Notes under the pieces: model-generated
What the model saw: the letters and a program-made list of their open reading frames with translations, nothing else
What the model was told of the DNA's origin: nothing
Database searches by the model: none
Assembly: GCA_002887195.1 (NCBI GenBank)
Contig: PJAB01000669.1
Location: forward strand, 1 to 22,310
Direction of reading: 5' to 3'
DNA from: Chrysochromulina parva
Lineage: Eukaryota > Haptophyta > Prymnesiales > Chrysochromulinaceae
Length of the DNA stretch: 22,310 bases
Position numbers and translations under genes: made by a program
Shown here: in pieces, positions 17,281 through 22,310 of the stretch
Position numbering within the stretch: the stretch's first letter is position 1
How the letters are laid out: the number at the start of each line of letters is the position of its first letter

Positions 17281-17813
17281 GATGCGCGGACACGCGCGGA
17301 TCGGTTGATTTTATCGGAGCGACGCGCGGATGACGTCGGATGTGTGGATCGGCGAGCAGGTGAACAGCGCCGACAGCGCCCCGCGTGGCGCATTTTCAGA
17401 ATCCCGGCGCGCGGGTGCGTCGCGGACCAAGTGTTTGTGTATGTTTGCGTCGTTCGTCAATTCGTATTACGTTTGCGTTCGCACGGTCCGAAACGCCGCG
17501 CGGATCAAACGACGACCGGACGCGCGAGAACGACCGATCGGCCCGCGCGGGGGCCCGGTCCGGAATGTTGTAGTACGGTAACGATGCGCGCGCGCGTCTT
17601 GCCGGTCTCGCCACGCGCCCCGAGGGTGCCCTCTATTCATGTGCACTGCGTGCATGGAGCATGCCGACACGCCTCCTCCCCTGTAACGAGAGCTGTCCCT
17701 CTGTAGCTCATGATCGCCAGCACTCGCACCCGACCTTTCACAGCACCAACGGGCCTCGCGTGCCCTGCCGTGTGGCTGCGCTTTCGGTAGAAAGTCCTCT
17801 CCAGCCGTCGCGC
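17281..17813. other. Convergent intergenic region, no gene seen
   Basis: About 530 bp lie between the 3' ends of the EF-hand gene and the coiled-coil gene. It is rich in CGCG and GATCGG words, with short repeats of GACGCGCGGAT. Open frames here are short, Arg-rich and lack any recognisable motif. No RNA gene was found. Confidence 0.55.
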
Positions 17814-19765
17814 TCATTGCTGCAAAAAGGCCGGGTCGACGAGCATCAGGTACTGCGCTGCTGTCCGCAAGGCATGGAAGCTGAAGCCTTCGAGCACGCC
17901 GCATCGCATGCCCGAGTGGCCGATGACTTCTCCCGCGCGATTGATCTGTGCGACGGTGGAGCCCTGAGCATCCCGAATGGTCGCGGTGCCATAGTCGAGC
18001 TGTCCGATGGCCACCTCATAGTCCGGTGCGGCCGCATCGCTCGCGTCCGGGTTGCGCCGAAAGATGCCGCCGATGCTTGTGTTGGTCAGCGGAGCATGCA
18101 CCGAGCCAACGTACGACAGATTTACGTCACCCACCTCGCCGCTCTCCTCCACGTACGCCATGAGCTGGCCGCAAGGACCGACCACGGAGCCGTCCTGCCG
18201 CACGAGGGAGCGCACCCGCCCGAAGGCATCGTGCACCGCGAAGTCGGTCTTGGCGGGGGCTTCCTCGAGCACCGTCGCGATCATCACGCGAGGGTCGAGC
18301 GTCGCGCCCGCTGCCGCAGCGATGGCGCAAGGCGAGCGAGGCTGCATCACAAAGCGAGTAAACGAGCGGCGCGACGAGCGCCGATCGATGTGCTCCACTC
18401 GAAAGCCAGATGGCTGCGCCGCCATGGACATGCGAGACTCGAGGTTCTCAATGATGCCTTCGACAGGGGTGGGAGGCTCGACAGGGATCGCAGTAGCTGC
18501 GGGTGTGGCAGCAAACGCCGCCTTGACAGCGCTGGGGGCCACGGCGTTGACGGCGGCGCCAGCGAGCACTGCTGGAGGCGGATGCTCCGTGAGCTTCGCC
18601 TGCGAGAACGGCGGCCTCGAAAAGGGCGCTGGCATCGAAAAGGGCGCTACGGGGGTGGGTTCGGTCAACCTCGCCAAGCCGGGAATGTGCGGCGTGGGTG
18701 GAGGCATCACAGCTGCCCCGAACGGTGGAGCCGATGGGAGCTCGGCCCCCGCTGCTGACGTCGCCTGGTACGACATCTCAAACTCCACCGTGCCGTCGAG
18801 GCCATCGAGGCGCGCCTGCACCTCGCGCACCAGAAAGCTGAGCCCGTTCGTGCGGACTGCATAGTCCACGAGGTCGTCGATGGCGAGGAGACCCGCTGGT
18901 CGCACCGCGGCATCTTGGAGATTGCCTGTCGCGTTATCGAAGATCACGATGAGCTCACACTCGTCCACACCGTCCAGGCGCGACGACAATGTGTACTTGG
19001 CACTTGGCCCATCGGCGCTCACCTGTGCGATCCCGGCCAGCTGGCTGACGATGGCGGTAACCTGCGCGTACCACTCCGTCCGTGTGCGCACGTCGCCGGC
19101 GGCCGCCTCCGCCTCCTTGCGGATGTTTGCAAGCTGCGCCGCCTTGTTGTCGCCCTCTGCCGCGAGGGCCGCTCCTTTCTGCGTCTCAGCTGCAATGTCC
19201 GCGTGCACTGCCTTGAGCTGCTTGCGAAGAGCGTCGCACTCGCGTTCGGCGCGCGTCTGCGTCGTCGCCGCCTCCTCTAGCTGTGCTTGGCCCGCGGCCG
19301 TGCTGCTCTTGTGAGAAGCAGTGCGGGCGTGCAGCTCCTGCGCGGTGGCCGTCGCCTCATCCAAGTCGGCCAGCTGGGACTGCAGGGCCCTCATCTTCGA
19401 TTGAAGCGGACCCGTCAGCTGCTCGAGCGTCGCTGCACGCTTTCGAATCATAGAGTAGCGCCGGTCGTTCTCCTTCTCCAGCGCGTTGACCTCTGCGCCC
19501 TTCTGCTCAGCTGCTTGGTCGATGGCGATGAGGTCCTCCGCATCGATGGTCACGCGATCATTGAAGAGCTCCTCGAGCATCCGCTTTTTCGTCTCCTTGT
19601 CAATCAGCATCTCCTTATGCACGTTGAACTCTTTCTGCGATGGGCTCAGGTAGCACCGGCATAACGTGGGGTCAACGCTCGGACGGGACTCACCAAGGCG
19701 TGCATCCGGGAGCCGAAGGCGATTCGATCACTGGCAGCGCACCGTCGCCTGGCTCCAGTCGGCAT
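17814..19765 (-). CDS. Coiled-coil protein with RWD-like segment; possibly kinetochore (KNL1/Spc7-like)
   Basis: The certain part is the long exon 19634-17814. A 59-bp intron with strong sites (GTGAGT...CATCGCAG) puts exon 1 at 19765-19694, giving 630 residues. Exon 1 then encodes a basic stretch followed by DRIAFGS, an [RK][VI]xF PP1-docking pattern. Residues about 33-195 form a long coiled coil. Residues 205-305 (EWYAQVTAIVSQLAGI ... AIDDLVDYAVRTNGL) look like an RWD fold placed after a coiled coil, as in KNL1, Spc24 and Spc25. A Pro/Ala-rich linker follows, then beta-repeats (FGRVRSLVRQDGSVVGPCG; ATIRDAQGSTVAQINRAGEV) and the tail FSFHALRTAAQYLMLVDP. KNL1 has no such C-terminus, so the assignment is tentative. 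Alternative starts are ATG 19705, ATG 19610, or ATG 19811 using donor ACG|GTGCGC. Confidence 0.7.
19635..19693 (-). other. Short intron near the start of the coiled-coil gene (phase 0)
   Basis: The donor is CCTTG|GTGAGTCC and the acceptor CCCATCGCAG|AAAGAG, 59 bp. No repeat array and no CATCAG terminus are present, so it belongs to the ordinary intron class here. An upstream donor (ACG|GTGCGC, intron 19742-19635) is an alternative. Confidence 0.6.
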
Positions 19766-20021
19766 CCATTTCAGCGGTCGGTTTGGGCAACTGAGCGACG
19801 TGCTCCTGCATGATTCCGGTCAGATTGGCCGAGAGTGCATCGTACGTGCTGCGGCAGAAGGGGGCGGCTCAGCTGGCGTGGAGACGGCGGCCAGGGAGTG
19901 CGGAGCGACGCACCTTCGCAGCGTCGCCATTTTCTGCTCTCAAACCGTCTCGGCGGCGCGGAGGAAACAAAAATGAGTTTCCAATCTTTAGTGTGGGGTT
20001 CTTTGCGCACGCGAGTCCCCA
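19766..20021. promoter_or_regulatory. Divergent promoter region, coiled-coil gene / Sly1
   Basis: The 256 bp separate the two start regions. On the plus side a well-placed ATG at 19973 (ACAAAAATGAG) is out of frame with Sly1 and would read across its start. On the minus side an out-of-frame ATG at 19811 opens 27 codons. No TATA box is visible; the local drop in GC at about 19960-20010 may mark the Sly1 5' UTR. Confidence 0.45.
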
Positions 20022-21980
20022 ATGGCGTCCTCCATTCGTTCGGCGCAGAGGGCCGCGATCGAGCGCATGCTCGACCTCAACCGCGACGCATCGATGGGTG
20101 GCGCCGACGACCGCGCCTGGCAAAACCCTTGGAAGGTACTGGTGTACGACGCCTACTGCCGTGACATCATCTCGCCGCTGCTGACTGTCGGCGACCTGCG
20201 AAAGCGAGGCATCACGCTGTACCTCCTGCTTGATGTTGAGCGCGAGGCCATCCCAGATGTGCCCGCCATCTACTTCATGCAACCGACCGCCTCCAACGTG
20301 CGCCGGCTGGGCGCCGACGCCGCGAGCGGCCTCTACGAGAGCTACTACATCAACTTCTCACCCGCGGTGCCGCGGCCGCTGCTCGAAGAGCTTGCGACAG
20401 CGACGCTTGAGTCGGACACGGTCGCGCACGTGAGCCGCGTCATGGACCAGTACCTCAACTTTGCCTCCGTCGAGGAGGATTTCTTCTCGCTGCTGCTGCC
20501 GCAATCATACCTGCGGCTGAACAGCCCGACGACCTCCGACAGCGTCGTGGAGGCGACGATCGACGCGATCGTGCAGGGCCTCTTCTCGGCGGTCGTGACG
20601 CTCGGCGCGGTGCCCATCCTGCGCTACAAGGTCAACGGCGGGCCCGCGCAGATGGTCGCCGAGCAGCTGGGCCGTCGGCTATACGATCAGCTGAAGGCGC
20701 ATCCGCAGCTCTTCGCGCGCGATCACGCGGCGGTGGGCTTCCAACGGCCGCTGCTCGTGATCGCGGAGCGCTCGGCCGACTTTAGCGTGATGCTGCACCA
20801 CGCATGGAGCTACTGCGCCCTCTGCCACGACTTGCTCGACCTGCGTCTCAACCGCGTCACCATCCCCGACACGTCCGAAGGCGGGCCGCCCAGGCCGCCG
20901 GGAGGGCCGCCCAAGGTCAAATCGTATGACCTTCCGGCGTCGGACAGCTTCTGGGCGACGCACATGGGCGAGGCGTTCCAGACGGTCGCCTCCGACGTCG
21001 ACAAGGAGCTCAACGACTACCGGGCGGCGATGGAGGCGATCAACTCCGGGAGCAAGCTCGATACCTCGGGCGGCGAAGCAGCCCTTGCGGACTCGACCAA
21101 GGTGCTCGCGACCGCAATCAGCCAGCTGCCCGAGCTGCAGGCGAAGAAGCAACTCATCGACGCGCACATGAACATCGCGACCGAGCTGCTCTCGCACATC
21201 CGCGCGCGCTCGATCGACTCCTACTGTGCCATCGAGGAGGCCCTCATGGAGGGTCGCTCACTCTCTTCGCAGGACAAAACCACGCTGCCTTCCCTCCTTG
21301 ACGGCGGCAGCGGTGGCGGCACGCCCGACGATCGGCTGCGCCTCCTGCTGCTCCTGCAGCTCCATCCGTCGAGCAGCGTGCCGGCGAGCGACGTCACGCA
21401 GTACGAGGCCACCCTGCGCGCGGCCGGCATCGACCTTCACGCGAGCGCCTACTTGGCGCAGCAGAAGACGATGATGCAGATGACCCAGACGGTGCGCCAG
21501 GGCGGCGCGGACCAGGCGACGACAAGTGGGCGCATGTTCTCAAGCGTCATGTCGATGGCCGATAAGGTCGGCGTCGGCTCGTCCGCCATGGCGATGCGCT
21601 CTGCTCTTGCATCCGCCGCCGCCGCCGGGATGCGCCAGCTGCTCCCATCCCAACGGCTCACGCCGATCACGCGCGCGGTGACCGCGCTCATGGACAACAA
21701 GGCGACGGCGGCGGAGGAGGAAGCGTACGGCTACCTCGACCCGAAACTCGCGCCCACCGCGCAAGTCGGCGGCGCCGCGAGCCGCAGTCGCAACCCGTAT
21801 ACACATGCGCTGTGTTTCGTCGTCGGTCCGGGCAACTATCTCGAGTACCAGAGCCTACGGCAGGCCATCGCCTCGACGGCGAGCACGGTGGCGCTCGGCG
21901 GCCGGCGCGTCTCCTACGGGTGCACGGAGATCTGCACCCCCAACGAGTTTGTAGCGCAGCTCGCACAGCTCGCGCAGTGA
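20022..21980 (+). CDS. SCFD1: Sly1/SCFD1, Sec1/Munc18-family vesicle fusion protein
   Basis: SM protein that binds the syntaxin-5/Sed5 SNARE complex and drives ER-Golgi vesicle fusion at the cytosolic face. The 652-residue length is typical. The N-terminal domain reads WKVLVYDAYCRDIISPLL, then KRGITLYLLLDVEREAIPDV and AIYFMQPT, the usual order for Sly1. The middle has FQRPLLVIAERSADFSVMLHH and SYDLPASDSFWATHMGEAF (the conserved YDL...DxFW block). The C-terminal domain includes NPYTHALCFVVGPGNYLEYQSL and RRVSYGCTEI. A Gly/Pro loop (GGPPRPPGGPPK) precedes the YDL block. ATG 20022 starts just before the conserved N-terminal region. No introns are seen and the gene looks intact. The SM family is certain; Sly1 rather than Vps45 or Vps33 is highly likely. 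Confidence 0.95.
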   Translation: MASSIRSAQRAAIERMLDLNRDASMGGADDRAWQNPWKVLVYDAYCRDIISPLLTVGDLRKRGITLYLLLDVEREAIPDVPAIYFMQPTASNVRRLGADAASGLYESYYINFSPAVPRPLLEELATATLESDTVAHVSRVMDQYLNFASVEEDFFSLLLPQSYLRLNSPTTSDSVVEATIDAIVQGLFSAVVTLGAVPILRYKVNGGPAQMVAEQLGRRLYDQLKAHPQLFARDHAAVGFQRPLLVIAERSADFSVMLHHAWSYCALCHDLLDLRLNRVTIPDTSEGGPPRPPGGPPKVKSYDLPASDSFWATHMGEAFQTVASDVDKELNDYRAAMEAINSGSKLDTSGGEAALADSTKVLATAISQLPELQAKKQLIDAHMNIATELLSHIRARSIDSYCAIEEALMEGRSLSSQDKTTLPSLLDGGSGGGTPDDRLRLLLLLQLHPSSSVPASDVTQYEATLRAAGIDLHASAYLAQQKTMMQMTQTVRQGGADQATTSGRMFSSVMSMADKVGVGSSAMAMRSALASAAAAGMRQLLPSQRLTPITRAVTALMDNKATAAEEEAYGYLDPKLAPTAQVGGAASRSRNPYTHALCFVVGPGNYLEYQSLRQAIASTASTVALGGRRVSYGCTEICTPNEFVAQLAQLAQ

Positions 21981-22310
21981 CGCGCGGCGGGCGGGGCTTG
22001 ACGAGTTTAATATGCCGCTGCGTCGTGCGCGATATGCGCCGATTGCCACCACGGGAGCTAGTGAGAGCGCATGCAAGGCGCCGGCGAGGGTCACTGCGTC
22101 ACTGTGTCTCACAGAGTGCCGCCAGCAGAGTGCCGAATCAGTCCGTTTCATCAGACTTCGGCTCTTTCACTACTAAGTATTTACTAAAATGCGAATCGCG
22201 ATCTGCCGCCGCCGCCGGGATGCCATAGGGTGGGGATAGGGTAAAAGTGAGGGCATTTTGGCGTAAGACGGTAAAAGTGTCCAGCTGGACAAGAATTGCG
22301 TAAAACGGTA
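21981..22310. other. 3' flank of Sly1 with AT-rich repeat patch
   Basis: No gene is seen. An AT-richer segment at about 22155-22190 contains TACTAAGTATTTACTAAA. From 22230 on there are repeats of GGTAAAAGTG (22239, 22270) and GCGTAA-ACGGTA words, plus the perfect 12-bp palindrome GTCCAGCTGGAC at 22279-22290. The block runs off the window end and may be the edge of a repeat element. Confidence 0.5.

Noticed and set aside
17281..17813. tRNA or small RNA gene in the convergent gap
   Set aside because: No cloverleaf with A and B box sequences could be built; GTAGCTCA at 17703 lacks a matching partner.
17661..18758. 365-codon plus-strand open frame
   Set aside because: Antisense to the coiled-coil gene; low-complexity composition and no motif.

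Overview
This is a 22.3 kb piece of the nuclear genome of a GC-rich unicellular eukaryote. The eukaryotic assignment rests on spliceosomal introns that I could place to the base, and on METTL3 (m6A writer), Sly1 (SM protein), a TRIP12/UFD4-type HECT ubiquitin ligase and an EF-hand protein. GC-rich codon use, compact mixed-strand gene order and highly repetitive short introns suggest a microalgal protist such as a haptophyte or pelagophyte. The exact lineage is inference.

Layout: (1) 1-722, 3' end of an unrecognised plus-strand gene whose last intron and exon edge are tandemly duplicated. (2) 1418-2170, a small charged protein with a SERF/At2g23090-like N-terminus. (3) 2954-13871 minus, a ten-exon gene for a HECT E3 of about 3,119 residues; all nine intron phases match and the joined exons sum to 9,360 bases. 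(4) 14100-15923 plus, intronless METTL3, divergent from the HECT gene across 228 bp. (5) 16040-17280 plus, a two-exon EF-hand protein. (6) 17814-about 19765 minus, a coiled-coil protein with an RWD-like segment and a C-terminal repeat domain, perhaps kinetochore-related. (7) 20022-21980 plus, Sly1/SCFD1. No operon-like linkage is implied; these are housekeeping or regulatory eukaryotic genes arranged as divergent and convergent pairs.

The most unusual feature is the introns. Seven of twelve end in CATCAG, usually within a shared terminus close to CTGATKRCCTCCCTCATCAG. That terminus is itself a short inverted repeat pairing a branch-site-like CTGAT with the acceptor ATCAG. Most of these introns are packed with 10-12 bp tandem units carrying TGATNGCC or its variants. 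Eight of twelve acceptors are followed by an exon starting GT, and in several introns the donor sequence resembles the start of the downstream exon. At three places a tandem duplication spans an exon-intron boundary and leaves decoy splice sites; one further intron is bracketed by an exact 11 bp direct repeat. Together this looks like an active or recent intron-gain and intron-expansion system (introner-like) caught in several stages.
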